A stretch of DNA of 41,756 nt, from positions 1-41,756 of the forward strand of contig PSRA01000070.1 in NCBI GenBank assembly GCA_003175695.1, written 5' to 3'. Of this stretch, positions 8,514 to 17,617 are shown one piece after another (position 1 is the stretch's first letter; each line of letters opens with the position of its first letter). The stretch comes from Bacteroidota bacterium (GTDB taxonomy: Bacteria > Bacteroidota > Bacteroidia > Chitinophagales > Chitinophagaceae). The position numbers were made by a program, and so were the translations under genes. The notes beneath the pieces were generated by a model, which saw only the letters and a program-made list of their open reading frames with translations, did not search any database and was not told where the DNA came from.

Positions 8514-8668
8514 CCGTCGCCTGTAAGGTCAGGCAAAAAAACGAACAATCCCTTTGGTTAGAGCGCTAAATAAGATACCCTCCTTGGCAATTGCTTCCCC
8601 GGAAGACCCATCGGCTGGTTGGTCTCGCCAAATACTCATCAGAATTAACTTTCCCATTTATTTGAATT

Positions 8669-8676
8669 TAGTTTTG
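8669..8676 (+). promoter_or_regulatory. -7 promoter element in repeat copy 2
   Basis: TAGTTTTG fits TAnnTTTG. It is the only consensus -7 element I find upstream of paralog B; the leader would be about 230 bases long and would include an ATG at 8731. Confidence 0.45.
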
Positions 8677-8911
8677 TTTATGTAGTTACCAGTTATTACG
8701 ACTAATCTAACAACACTAACTTCTGATAACATGAACAAGTCACTAATATGTAATCGGTCACTATTTTCTGATTTCGCTAAAGTGATTACCAGCACGGCAA
8801 ACTGGGAAGATCTTTTAATGCGACCAGTATTAGTGTCGTTTCATAAAAGCCAGCCGTTGCACCAAATGAACATCCACCCAAATTTTTCTTTAACCATAAA
8901 CCTTAACCAAG

Positions 8912-9448
8912 ATGAAAAACAGCATTTTAATATTGGCATGCCTGATATTCGCCGGTAGTTTCTCCATGAAGGCATTTGCCCAATTCAAAGCCAACAACAG
9001 TGAAGGCTCTAAGAACCTGGAAATTTCCCTTTCTTTCGGAAATCCAACTGAGATCAATGCCGGTGCAGATAATTTGAATGATATCCACGTAAAAGCTGTC
9101 AGGGACTTTGGAAAGCATTATCGCGATGCAAATGATGCAAAATGGTATGTTGTCAAAAATGGATTTATCGCCAGGTTTAAATCAGAAGAAAAAAGCCATA
9201 TGGTCGCCTACGACCAAAAGGGCAAATGGATGTTCACAATTTCCCAATACGATGAATTCAAACTTCCTTCGGATGTCAGGGCAACAGTCAAAAGCGAATT
9301 TTATGACTATAGCATCACCCTGGTAGAAGAAGTTCAAACTTTAGGAAGATCCTTCTATATCGTTCATATGCAGGATGAAAAGACCTGGAAAAATGTGAAA
9401 ATTGAAGATGGCAACATGGACATTGTTGAAGATTTCAATAAAGATTAA
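8912..9448 (+). CDS. Small secreted protein, PepSY-like fold suspected (paralog B)
   Basis: A 178-residue relative of the protein at 7507. Signal peptide: MKNSILILACLIFAGSF with cleavage near KAFAQ. Shared segments include KAVRDFGKHY, AKWYVVKNGFIARF, YDQKGKWMFTISQYDEFKLP, FYDYSITLVEEV and the ending DIVEDFNKD. No cysteines or catalytic motif stand out in the mature part. It has a strong terminator just downstream and a long leader that contains repeat copy 2. Function is unknown. The two genes differ too much to be a recent duplication, in contrast to the nearly identical repeats between them. Confidence 0.8.
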   Translation: MKNSILILACLIFAGSFSMKAFAQFKANNSEGSKNLEISLSFGNPTEINAGADNLNDIHVKAVRDFGKHYRDANDAKWYVVKNGFIARFKSEEKSHMVAYDQKGKWMFTISQYDEFKLPSDVRATVKSEFYDYSITLVEEVQTLGRSFYIVHMQDEKTWKNVKIEDGNMDIVEDFNKD

Positions 9449-9475
9449 AACATTTCCCGGCAATAATATTTCGTT

Positions 9476-9499
9476 CATCCGGTGCTTTCGCACCGGATG
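9476..9499 (+). terminator. Hairpin after paralog B
   Basis: A perfect 10-bp stem (CATCCGGTGC with GCACCGGATG) closes a TTTC loop, 27 bases past the stop codon. The following bases are not a pure T-run (ATTTGC), but stem strength and position fit a terminator. Confidence 0.7.
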
Positions 9500-9538
9500 A
9501 TTTGCATTGGGGCCATAAGCCCCCCTTCCGCGTCAGTA

Positions 9539-9570
9539 TTGGCTTGTGTCCCCTATTTTCTGTAAATTTG
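9539..9570 (+). promoter_or_regulatory. Promoter of mnmA (TTG ... TAAATTTG)
   Basis: TTG at 9539-9541 and TAAATTTG at 9563-9570 are 21 bases apart, a good match to the Bacteroidota -33/-7 promoter. The predicted transcript starts around 9577, so the leader is only about 15 bases long if translation begins at the ATG at 9591. Confidence 0.65.
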
Positions 9571-9590
9571 CAGCTTGAATTTTTTTGAAC

Positions 9591-10700
9591 ATGAGTCGTA
9601 AAGGAAAAGTGCTGGTTGCCATGAGTGGAGGTATTGACAGTACCATAACTTCCCTCATGCTTCATGACGAGGGTTATGAAGTAGTGGGGATCACTATGAA
9701 AACCTGGGACTATGCGAGTGCCGGATCTTCAAAGAAGGAAACGGGTTGCTGTAACCTCGACAGTTTCAACGATGCAAGGATGGCGGCCGTTCATCATGGT
9801 TTTCCACATTTCGTGTTAGATATCCGCGACGAATTTGGCGACTTCGTTATCGAAAATTTCGTCGACGAATATTTGGCAGGCAGGACGCCCAATCCCTGTG
9901 TGATGTGCAATACGCATATCAAGTGGCGAGCATTGCTGAAAAGAGCGGATGCGCTTGACTGTGAATTTATTGCTACCGGCCATTATGGAAATATCAACCA
10001 CCATAGTAACGGAAGATATTTTGTAAGCAAAGGGGTGGATGAATTGAAGGATCAGAGTTATGTATTGTGGGGATTGGAGCAAGATCTCTTGAGCAGAACT
10101 ATTTTGCCCCTGGGAAAATACAAGAAGACTCAGATCAGACAAATGGCGCTTGACTATGGTTATCCTGAATTGGCCAGGAAAAGCGAAAGCTATGAAATCT
10201 GCTTTGTGCCTGACAACGATTACAGAGGTTTTCTAAAACGCAAAGTGCCGGGATTGGAAGAAAGGGTTTCAGGAGGAAACTTCATTGACAAAAATGGGCA
10301 GATTATTGGTCAGCACAAGGGTTATCCTTTCTATACAATCGGGCAAAGAAAAGGACTCGATATTGCGTTAGGAAAACCTGCTTATGTAATGGCAATTGAT
10401 CCCGTCAAAAACACGGTGATGCTGGGCGATGAAACAGACCTGGAGCAGAACGAAATGACGGTAGGAAAACTCAACCTGATGAAATATGAATCTATAACGC
10501 CAGGTATGGAAGTTTCAACAAAGATCAGGTATAAGGATAAGGGTGCGTTAAGCAATATCTACCCTGAAGGAAGCTTAATGCAGGTTAGATTCTATGAGCA
10601 AGTAAAAAGTATTGCGCCCGGACAGAGTGCAGTTTGGTACGAAGGTGATGATGTGATCGGAGGCGGAATCATCTACCATGTAAAAGGTTTCTCAAGGTAG
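9591..10700 (+). CDS. mnmA: tRNA-specific 2-thiouridylase MnmA
   Basis: Makes 2-thiouridine at position 34 of tRNAs for Lys, Glu and Gln, in the cytosol. The PP-loop motif SGGIDST near residue 13 binds ATP for adenylation. Two catalytic cysteines are in place: NPCVMCNTHIKW near residue 105 and SYEICFVPDNDYRGFL near residue 200. The C-terminal part has the family segments GQHKGYPFYTIGQRKGL and APGQSAVWY. I start at ATG 9591; a TTG two codons earlier is less likely, and the promoter supports the ATG. The 369-residue length is normal. It is transcribed alone with its own terminator. Confidence 0.96.
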   Translation: MSRKGKVLVAMSGGIDSTITSLMLHDEGYEVVGITMKTWDYASAGSSKKETGCCNLDSFNDARMAAVHHGFPHFVLDIRDEFGDFVIENFVDEYLAGRTPNPCVMCNTHIKWRALLKRADALDCEFIATGHYGNINHHSNGRYFVSKGVDELKDQSYVLWGLEQDLLSRTILPLGKYKKTQIRQMALDYGYPELARKSESYEICFVPDNDYRGFLKRKVPGLEERVSGGNFIDKNGQIIGQHKGYPFYTIGQRKGLDIALGKPAYVMAIDPVKNTVMLGDETDLEQNEMTVGKLNLMKYESITPGMEVSTKIRYKDKGALSNIYPEGSLMQVRFYEQVKSIAPGQSAVWYEGDDVIGGGIIYHVKGFSR

Positions 10701-10754
10701 TTCGGCGTAAGAGACTAAAAGGGCAATAAAAATCTTATCATATACGTTTGTTTT

Positions 10755-10787
10755 CCGGGAAGAACAACTTCCCGGTTTTTTATTTTT
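10755..10787 (+). terminator. Terminator of mnmA
   Basis: CCGGGAAG pairs perfectly with CTTCCCGG around an AACAA loop, followed by TTTTTTATTTTT. It lies 55 bases past the mnmA stop. Confidence 0.92.
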
Positions 10788-10788
10788 G
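10781..10788 (+). promoter_or_regulatory. Possible -7 element for the PKD lipoprotein gene
   Basis: TATTTTTG matches TAnnTTTG and overlaps the U-tract of the mnmA terminator, so its resemblance may be due to the T-run. It would give an 80-base leader for the gene at 10873. No TTG is found at -33. Confidence 0.35.
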
Positions 10789-10872
10789 CCTTGCATTTCC
10801 GATTGAATAATACCTATCTTCCTGTTGCAATAACTAAAATCCAGATCCGATTCAAGTAACCAACTGCGTGGC

Positions 10873-12177
10873 ATGAAAAAAAGAAGTCTAGATACCTTAT
10901 TGATCGTCTCACTGTTTTCTATTTTTCTGGGTTGTAAAAAAACGGATATTTATCATTCAGATGCATTAGCAGATTATCTACAATTACAAGTAGGAAAATA
11001 TATTACCTATCGTCTAGATTCACTCGTGTTTATCAATTTTGGTACCGGGGACACTGTAATCAGTTATTTGGCCAAAGATGTTATTGATGATTCAATATCT
11101 GATAACCTTGGCAGGCCCAGCTGGCGAGTAATCCGCTACCTGAGCGATACGACAGGAACATTACCCTGGACGCCCACCGAAACCTATATGATTACCGCCA
11201 CTCGTCAATCAGTAGAGGTGGTAGAAAATAACCTTCGGTTTATCAAATTAGAATTGCCGATTGTAAATGGCTTTAGCTGGCCAGGAAATTCGTATATAGA
11301 TGTCAGTTCCTATCTTTCCCCCTTCACTTATCTTAAAGGCTGGAACTATACATACGATAGTGTAGGGATGCCATATATGGTCTCCGGGACAATGATTCCG
11401 AATTCTGTCATCGTTCATCAGCGCGATTCAACAGGCGATAATTCCACATCCCAACAACCCGTCGCGGTGACAGGCCCAAGCAAGACAATTACTTTTCCAA
11501 TCAACTCAGTACAACTTGATGGGTCACAATCAATGGATCCAAATGGCTTCTTGACAGGTTATAACTGGAAACAACTTTCGGGCCCATCTAATGCCACAAT
11601 AGTGGATTCTTCGGCACCCACCACGACAGCTAATAATTTGCAGGCTGGTCAATATATTTTTCAATTGACGGTAATTGACAATGACAGTTTGGTAGACGCC
11701 ACTCAAATGAAAGTGATAGTGGCTCCTTCAGGCAACATACTTCCTGTTGCCAATGCGGGTGGCAATCAGTTCATAACATTGCCAGTTAACAGCATCACGG
11801 TAGACGGAAGCGGATCCATAACGCCATCAGGAACTATTACCAAGTATAGCTGGACGATGGCTTCGGGCCCTGCGCCTGCAACAATCGCAAGTCCCAATAG
11901 TGCAGTTACTAAAATAACAGGCTTAATCCAGGGAATTTATACGTTTACCCTCCAGGTTACTGATAGCAATGGAGGCAGTTCATCAGATAACGTCAGTGTT
12001 GTCGTGGGTGAACCCTCTTTTTCTGAAAGAGATTTCAGTGTTGAAGTATATGGTAAAGGAATTGGCCTTATCTATAAAAATTTCATTCACAAAGAATATC
12101 AGGCACCCAATGTGTCGACTCCCGTTGGCTCTTTTACAGGTTTTGGAATTACCCTCAGCATGGTTGACCATAATTAG
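10873..12177 (+). CDS. Lipoprotein with two PKD domains inserted in an uncharacterised domain
   Basis: A 434-residue lipoprotein (lipobox FLGC, lipidated Cys 21). Residues 22-192 form an unrecognised domain (SDALADYL, GKYITYRLDSLVF, RPSWRVIRYLSD, LRFIKLELPIVNGFSWPG). Two PKD-like immunoglobulin-fold domains follow, about 195-284 and 289-378, each with the VDGS/LDGS, YxWxxxSGP and FxLxVxDxxG pattern. The last 56 residues (FSVEVYGKGIGLIYKNFIH to GFGITLSMVDHN) have no PKD features and look like the missing second half of the N-terminal domain, so the PKD pair appears nested. PKD domains commonly serve in carbohydrate or protein binding. Probably anchored in the outer membrane; role unknown. The gene ends seven bases from the convergent methyltransferase gene. 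Confidence 0.82.
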   Translation: MKKRSLDTLLIVSLFSIFLGCKKTDIYHSDALADYLQLQVGKYITYRLDSLVFINFGTGDTVISYLAKDVIDDSISDNLGRPSWRVIRYLSDTTGTLPWTPTETYMITATRQSVEVVENNLRFIKLELPIVNGFSWPGNSYIDVSSYLSPFTYLKGWNYTYDSVGMPYMVSGTMIPNSVIVHQRDSTGDNSTSQQPVAVTGPSKTITFPINSVQLDGSQSMDPNGFLTGYNWKQLSGPSNATIVDSSAPTTTANNLQAGQYIFQLTVIDNDSLVDATQMKVIVAPSGNILPVANAGGNQFITLPVNSITVDGSGSITPSGTITKYSWTMASGPAPATIASPNSAVTKITGLIQGIYTFTLQVTDSNGGSSSDNVSVVVGEPSFSERDFSVEVYGKGIGLIYKNFIHKEYQAPNVSTPVGSFTGFGITLSMVDHN

Positions 12178-12184
12178 CCATACT

Positions 12185-13387
12185 TCAGCGGGAAAGTCGA
12201 CTGACAAACATTGAGTCCGCTTTGTCCTCATATCCTGCCAGTAGCTTAGTTTTTTCTTCCGTCAGACCAAATTCTTTGCGCAGGAAAGCTACCTGTTCTT
12301 CATTTTCTTTTGCAAAAACGGAACAGGTGATATAGATCAATGCCCCGCCCGGTTTCAATCTTGGAACAATGTTTCGCAATATTGACTGTTGCAGCTTTGC
12401 ATATCGCTCTATTCCTTTTAGATCGAAAAAAAATAATGATTCTGGTGTTCTACTCCAGGTTCCGCTACCAGTGCAAGGTAAATCGGCAATGATCATATCA
12501 AAGGAATTGCCCTGAGGAAAGTTGAATCCAGGAGCAGAAAGGTCAGCTGCAAATGAATGGTAGCTTTTCAATCCTGCCTCATGAAAACGGTGGGAGAGGT
12601 TGTACAATATCGATTCCCGGCTGTCCGATACCGTTAGATCAATGCCCGGGTGCAGATCATTCAATAAGATTGACTTCCCTCCGCTGGCGGCACAACAATC
12701 CCAGGCTGCCCACTTAGTGTGATTAGAATTTTCTCCAGGAAAAAAGAACTCTCCCACTTTTTGCGAATTCAAATCCTGTACTACCACTTCTTTATCTAAA
12801 ACTAAAAATTTGCCTAGCGCCGTTCCATTTGGGACGGCAATACAGGAAGCGCTTAATTCATGGAATGGCAGCCCGGAACTTGCTAATTTCGTCCTTACCA
12901 CAGCGTTGAATCCGGGGCGAACGCGAATAAACAATGAGGGCTGTATCAAAAAAGAAGCAGAAAAAGCCTGGTAGTCGATACCCTGGCTCAGATTATGTTT
13001 CCACGGAAAAATTTGTTGAAGATGAGTAAAGCCACCGGTTCCTGCCGTTGGTAGACCTGCTTCTCCTTTTTCAATCAGGCTCAACTTTTCCCAGAGCGGC
13101 CGTTGAATTTGGCTGTTCCATTCCGGTTTGAAATAATCCAACAATTCACTTTTGTTTGAATTGCAAAGAAAAATTCCAATTAAGACTCTTTCCTTTACGG
13201 CTACTTCTGGCCAGCCATGACCAAGTCTGTAATAGCAATAGACCAGTTCAGCAATCTGCTTTCGGTCTCTTGAACCCATTTGCTTATTCTCCCTGAAATA
13301 ATTTTTTAACCAATTATGAAGGGGCATTTCTCCACGAAACGATTCAATGACTTGTGAAGCATACCGAATCTGATTATCGTATTTCAT
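12185..13387 (-). CDS. RsmB/NOP family RNA 5-methylcytosine methyltransferase
   Basis: A SAM-dependent enzyme that methylates cytosine C5 in rRNA or tRNA. The N-terminal part has the SRDRKQIAELVYCYYRLG segment of the NusB-like region in RsmB-type proteins. The methyltransferase core shows AWDCCAASGGKS (motif I), ADLPCTGSGTW (motif IV with its Cys) and ITCSVFAKENEEQVAF (motif VI with the catalytic Cys), ending in short FVSRL. I start at 13387 (MKYDNQIRYASQV), since family members begin with this kind of sequence; an ATG eight codons earlier is possible. Which RNA position is modified cannot be told. It is convergent with the PKD lipoprotein gene, and lies behind sucB on the same strand with a gap of about 90 bases. 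Confidence 0.9.
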   Translation of the reverse strand: MKYDNQIRYASQVIESFRGEMPLHNWLKNYFRENKQMGSRDRKQIAELVYCYYRLGHGWPEVAVKERVLIGIFLCNSNKSELLDYFKPEWNSQIQRPLWEKLSLIEKGEAGLPTAGTGGFTHLQQIFPWKHNLSQGIDYQAFSASFLIQPSLFIRVRPGFNAVVRTKLASSGLPFHELSASCIAVPNGTALGKFLVLDKEVVVQDLNSQKVGEFFFPGENSNHTKWAAWDCCAASGGKSILLNDLHPGIDLTVSDSRESILYNLSHRFHEAGLKSYHSFAADLSAPGFNFPQGNSFDMIIADLPCTGSGTWSRTPESLFFFDLKGIERYAKLQQSILRNIVPRLKPGGALIYITCSVFAKENEEQVAFLRKEFGLTEEKTKLLAGYEDKADSMFVSRLSR

Positions 13388-13479
13388 TTGCGAAAGGAGA
13401 TGGAAGGTCATGGCATCATAAAAAATTCACCAGGATCCGGAATCATGGCAAACTTTTATATCGTGCAATGAAAAAACAA

Positions 13480-14730
13480 CTAGAGTTCGAGGAGTGTTTT
13501 TACAGGGTCTTTTCCAAATAGCAGTTGATCTGGATTTTCCAGCAACTCTTTAATTCTTACCAGGAAACTCACAGATTCCCGCCCATCGATGATCCTGTGG
13601 TCGTAGCTGACTGCCAGGTACATCATGGGCCTGATGACTACTTGTCCATTTAATGCTATGGGTCGCTCCTCAATTTTATGCATTCCTAAAATAGCAGACT
13701 GCGGGATGTTGATGATGGGTGTTGACATCAAAGAACCAAAAACGCCGCCATTGGTAATGGTGAATGTTCCGCCTTGCATTTCCTCCATACTCAATTTGTT
13801 ATCGCGAGCCTTCGTAGCCAATTCAACTACCTTCTTTTCGATCTCTGCCATGCTCAGACTTTCTGCATTGCGGATCACGGGTACAACCAAACCTTTGGGT
13901 GCTGAAACGGCTATCGAAATATCACAGTAATCGTGATAAACCAATTCTTCGCCATCAATGTACGCATTAACTGCGGGCCATTCCTGCAAAGCATAGCAGC
14001 ATGCTTTTGTGAAAAAACTCATGAATCCCAGATTCACACCATGCTTTTCTTTGAATTTATCTTTGAACTGTGTGCGCAAGGCCATGATTTTGCTCATGTC
14101 TACTTCATTGAAAGTAGTGAGCATTGCCGTTGTGTTCTTTGCCTCAACGAGTCTGCGGGATACCGTTTTCCGCAAATTGCTCATCTTTTCTTTTCTGGCG
14201 TCACGCCCAAATAATGGCTTGCCTGGAGTTCTTCCCGGATGTGCAAGCGCTTCCATTACGTCGTTCTTCAGAATTTTGCCACCAGTCCCCGAGGGAATAA
14301 TGGTAGAAGTATCTACTTTCTTATCTGATATAATTGCTGCTGCGACGGGGGTGGCCTTCACATCATTAGATGTACCGGCTGGAGGCAAAATTACGGCCGG
14401 GGGATCTGCTGGTATCTCTTCTGCTTTCTGCGTTTCCTTTTTGGGCTCTGCAGGTGTAGCCGTGCCATTACCGGATGGTTTTCCGGCAGGCTTTGCCGCA
14501 GATTCGTCAATTCTGGCAACCACATCGCCAATTTTCAAAGTATCGCCTTCCTTACCTACTGTTTGCAATGTTCCCGCTTTTTCAGCATTGACTTCGAATG
14601 TGGCTTTTTCACTTTCCAATTCCGCAATCACTTCATCTCTTTCTACATATTGCCCATCCTTTTTCAACCATTTGATGAGAGTTACCTCATTAATGGATTC
14701 GCCTACTGTAGGAACTTTTATATCAATCAT
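13480..14730 (-). CDS. sucB: 2-oxoglutarate dehydrogenase E2 (dihydrolipoyl succinyltransferase)
   Basis: Core of the 2-oxoglutarate dehydrogenase complex of the TCA cycle; transfers succinyl from lipoate to CoA. Domain order: lipoyl domain, residues 1-77, with the lipoylated Lys 42 in ESEKATFEV; an Ala/Pro/Lys-rich linker; a peripheral subunit-binding domain around residues 135-160 ([20 protein letters not shown]); and the catalytic domain with [10 protein letters not shown] (His 378, Asp 382). Length 416 is normal. The E1 gene sucA lies 106 bases upstream on the same strand, so the two are probably co-transcribed. No E3 (lipoamide dehydrogenase) is present in the window. Confidence 0.95.
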   Translation of the reverse strand: MIDIKVPTVGESINEVTLIKWLKKDGQYVERDEVIAELESEKATFEVNAEKAGTLQTVGKEGDTLKIGDVVARIDESAAKPAGKPSGNGTATPAEPKKETQKAEEIPADPPAVILPPAGTSNDVKATPVAAAIISDKKVDTSTIIPSGTGGKILKNDVMEALAHPGRTPGKPLFGRDARKEKMSNLRKTVSRRLVEAKNTTAMLTTFNEVDMSKIMALRTQFKDKFKEKHGVNLGFMSFFTKACCYALQEWPAVNAYIDGEELVYHDYCDISIAVSAPKGLVVPVIRNAESLSMAEIEKKVVELATKARDNKLSMEEMQGGTFTITNGGVFGSLMSTPIINIPQSAILGMHKIEERPIALNGQVVIRPMMYLAVSYDHRIIDGRESVSFLVRIKELLENPDQLLFGKDPVKTLLEL

Positions 14731-14836
14731 TTTAATGTTCTGTTTAGCGTCCGCGAATATACTGAATTGCTATGGTAGTCGATTGACATCACTAAAGCTC
14801 CATGAGCTAAAATCACTTGTCTCAAAAGACTTATGA

Positions 14837-17617
14837 CTAAATATTAAAGGCCGTTTCAATAATCTCAACTTGTTCCTGTGCATGCACTTTGGCAAATCCG
14901 GTAGCGGTTGCCGCACTCGGTTGACGGCTTATAAATCCGTAGTTAATGGATTTGAGGTTCATTTGAAGGTATGAAGCTGCTCCCATATTGAGAGGTTCTT
15001 CCTGCACCCAAAACCAGGTAGCCTTACTATATTTCTTGTATAAGTTTTCCAGTTGATGCAACGGCAATGGATAAAGTTGCTCCAGGCGAACAATCGCAAC
15101 ATCTTTTCTATTGTCTTTCTTTTGCTTTTCTGCCAGGTCGAAATAAATCTTACCTGAACAGAACAACACCTTCTTCACCTTAGAAGGATCATCTGGAAAT
15201 GAGTCATCAATCAATTCCTTAAAACTGCCATTCGTAAATTCGTCGACAGTGGAATAACTTCCAGGATGGCGAAGATTTGCCTTTGGTGAAAAGTTGATTA
15301 ATGGCTTTCTGAATGGCCAGGTGAGTTGGCGCCTGAACGCATGGAAAAGATTTGAAGCTGTTGTTATGTTCGTTACAACCATGTTCAGTTCGGCACACAT
15401 TTGAAGGAATCTTTCCATCCTTGCGCTGCTGTGTTCCGGACCTTGTCCCTCGTACCCATGGGGTAATAGCAAAACCAGGCCGCTCATACGCTGCCATTTC
15501 TGTTCGGATGCTGCGATAAATTGATCTATTGTGATCTGTGCTCCATTGCAGAAGTCTCCAAATTGTGCTTCCCAAAGCACAAGTGCATTTGGATTTGCCA
15601 GTGAATAACCATATTCAAATCCCAGTACTCCGTATTCGCTCAATAAAGAATTGTAAATTCTGAATTCGCCTTTTGAATCTGGAATCCTGCTCAGCCGGTT
15701 ATAATATTCATCAGTATTGTCATCTCTTAAGACGGCGTGGCGATGAGAGAAAGTTCCTCTTCTGACATCCTGCCCGCTCATTCTAACATCTTTCCCTTCC
15801 AACAATAAGCTGCCATAAGACATTAATTCGGCAGTGGCCCAATCAATTTTTTTCTCATCCGTGAACAATTTGATTTTGTCCTGTATAATTTTTTCTATTT
15901 TCTTCAATGCTGTGAAATGATCAGGCAATTTCATAATTGCATCAAAAACCTTTTTAAAATCTGCTTCGGAAATCGCAGTTGACGGAGATTGTTCAAAATC
16001 GGCTGCGTTGGCTCTTCTCAGGCTTCTCCACCACAACTCCGGTTGCTGGTAATTATACGGAAGCGGCTTTTGCTTGACTTCATCTAATCTTTCCTGCAGA
16101 TCGCTCCAGAACTTCTTTTCCATTTCTTTTGCCAGTTCCTGCGCATCGGCCTCACCGTGATCAATCAGGAATTGCGTATATACTTCCCTGGGATTTGGAT
16201 GCTTTTCAATCAGTCCGTATAATTTCGGCTGAGTGAATTTTGGATCGTCACCTTCATTATGTCCATGCCGACGGTAGCAAACCATATCAACAAAAATATC
16301 TGAATTGAATTCCTGCCTGTATCGTGTGGCTATTTCCGAACACTTAACTACCGCTTCTGCATCATCTCCATTCACATGCAAAACGGGAGCATGGACAGCT
16401 GCAGCCAGTGATGTACAATAGTCTGAACTTCTTGCTTCGTCGAAATCAGTTGTAAATCCTATTTGGTTATTGATCACAAAATGAACTGTTCCCCCCGTGT
16501 AATAGCCATCCAGGTCGGACATTTGAATTACCTCATATACGATTCCCTGGCCAGCAACTGACGCATCGCCATGGATCAAAACTGGTAAGATCTGATCAAA
16601 ATCGCTCTTATACATAACATCGGCCTTCGCCCTGGCAAAGCCTACCACAACTGGATCCACGGCTTCGAGATGAGAAGGATTAGGCATTAGTTTTAGGTGA
16701 ACTGTTTTATCGGATGGAGTAGTCAGTTCACTACCATAACCCATATGGTACTTTACATCACCGCTACCCATCGTCTGATCTAATTTTGCCGTGCCTTCAA
16801 ATTCGCTAAAGATTTGTTCATAAGTTTTGCCAAGAGTATTTGCCAGTACATTCAGTCTGCCACGATGTGCCATCCCGATAACCACTTCCTGCACTCCATG
16901 ATCGGCGGCCGTGTTTATGATGGTATCCAAAGCTGGAATGGTAGTTTCACCTCCTTCCAGTGAAAATCTTTTTTGCCCAATATATTTTGTATGAAGAAAT
17001 TTTTCGAACATCACTCCCTCGTTCAATTTCTCCAGTATCCGTTTCTTCTTGTCTAATGGAAGTGGGTTGAGGAAATTCTTTTCCATTTCAGTAGTTAACC
17101 AATCAATCTGAACCTGCTCACTTATATATTTGAATTCAATACCAACATGCTCTGCGTAACATTTTTGTAAATGTGCTAAGATATTTCTCAGGGAAGTTGT
17201 GCCAAGGCCAATCAAATTACCGGCAAAAAAGTTCTTATCCATGTCGGCATCCGTAAAACCGAAAAAAGACAATTCAAGATTGGCACCTCTGTCCTTACGT
17301 GGACGGATAGGGTTTGTTTTAGCTATTAAATGGCCTTTATTACGATAACCCAAAATCAGGCGATAGGCGCCCAATTCTTTTTTCCAGTCAACCCCGTCAG
17401 TGGTTTTAAACTGAACATCCTTGTCTTTGGAAGTCACTATTGTTGCTGTACCATTGGCGCCATTTACTCCGTTTTTACCCTGACTGATCGCAAAATCGAA
17501 TCCTTCAAAAAACTTCTTAAACTCAGGGTCTACACTGGCAGGGTCTTTTACAAAATCCTGATACAAGCTCTCGATATAGGCTGGAGAGGAATTGGTTATA
17601 TATTGAAAATCCTTCAT
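14837..17617 (-). CDS. sucA: 2-oxoglutarate dehydrogenase E1 component
   Basis: Thiamine-diphosphate-dependent decarboxylase of the 2-oxoglutarate dehydrogenase complex, 926 residues, as usual for the family. The N-terminus (SSPAYIESLYQDFVKDPASVD) is the segment that contacts E2. Diagnostic motifs are VIGMAHRGRLNVL, LIHGDASVAGQG, HFVINNQIGFTT, CYRRHGHNEGDDPKFTQP and, late in the protein, WEAQFGDFCNGAQ and LLPHGYEGQGPEHSSAR. It precedes sucB. A near -7 element (GATATTTG, minus strand, about 26 bases before the start) is one base off consensus and would give a short leader. Confidence 0.96.
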   Translation of the reverse strand: MKDFQYITNSSPAYIESLYQDFVKDPASVDPEFKKFFEGFDFAISQGKNGVNGANGTATIVTSKDKDVQFKTTDGVDWKKELGAYRLILGYRNKGHLIAKTNPIRPRKDRGANLELSFFGFTDADMDKNFFAGNLIGLGTTSLRNILAHLQKCYAEHVGIEFKYISEQVQIDWLTTEMEKNFLNPLPLDKKKRILEKLNEGVMFEKFLHTKYIGQKRFSLEGGETTIPALDTIINTAADHGVQEVVIGMAHRGRLNVLANTLGKTYEQIFSEFEGTAKLDQTMGSGDVKYHMGYGSELTTPSDKTVHLKLMPNPSHLEAVDPVVVGFARAKADVMYKSDFDQILPVLIHGDASVAGQGIVYEVIQMSDLDGYYTGGTVHFVINNQIGFTTDFDEARSSDYCTSLAAAVHAPVLHVNGDDAEAVVKCSEIATRYRQEFNSDIFVDMVCYRRHGHNEGDDPKFTQPKLYGLIEKHPNPREVYTQFLIDHGEADAQELAKEMEKKFWSDLQERLDEVKQKPLPYNYQQPELWWRSLRRANAADFEQSPSTAISEADFKKVFDAIMKLPDHFTALKKIEKIIQDKIKLFTDEKKIDWATAELMSYGSLLLEGKDVRMSGQDVRRGTFSHRHAVLRDDNTDEYYNRLSRIPDSKGEFRIYNSLLSEYGVLGFEYGYSLANPNALVLWEAQFGDFCNGAQITIDQFIAASEQKWQRMSGLVLLLPHGYEGQGPEHSSARMERFLQMCAELNMVVTNITTASNLFHAFRRQLTWPFRKPLINFSPKANLRHPGSYSTVDEFTNGSFKELIDDSFPDDPSKVKKVLFCSGKIYFDLAEKQKKDNRKDVAIVRLEQLYPLPLHQLENLYKKYSKATWFWVQEEPLNMGAASYLQMNLKSINYGFISRQPSAATATGFAKVHAQEQVEIIETAFNI

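Larger units (their letters stand above)
8421..8760 (+). repeat. 340-bp tandem direct repeat, copy 2
   Basis: Second copy of the unit at 8081, starting with the same ATTGATTTATTAAAGAAGCA and ending about TCGGTCA. It keeps both hairpins and the -7 element. The flanking sequence after it is unique and leads into the second secreted paralog. Confidence 0.92.
8056..8911. other. 856-bp gene-free stretch between the secreted paralogs, mostly a tandem duplication
   Basis: This space holds two adjacent 340-bp direct repeats (entered separately) plus about 150 bases of unique sequence before the second paralog. Translated frames across the repeats (for example 8012-8371) cross a terminator hairpin and are not credible genes. 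The unique right part belongs to a 75-codon frame starting at 8731 that overlaps the next gene; I do not treat it as a proven gene. Confidence 0.6.

Noticed and set aside
8081-8760. Tandem repeat considered as CRISPR or as an insertion sequence
   Set aside because: Only two 340-bp units with no spacers, no transposase and no terminal inverted repeats.
14009-14836. 275-codon open frame on the plus strand opposite sucB
   Set aside because: It lies antisense within a clear sucB gene and its translation is low-complexity Ser/Pro/Ala-rich, as expected from the mirror of a Lys/Ala-rich linker.
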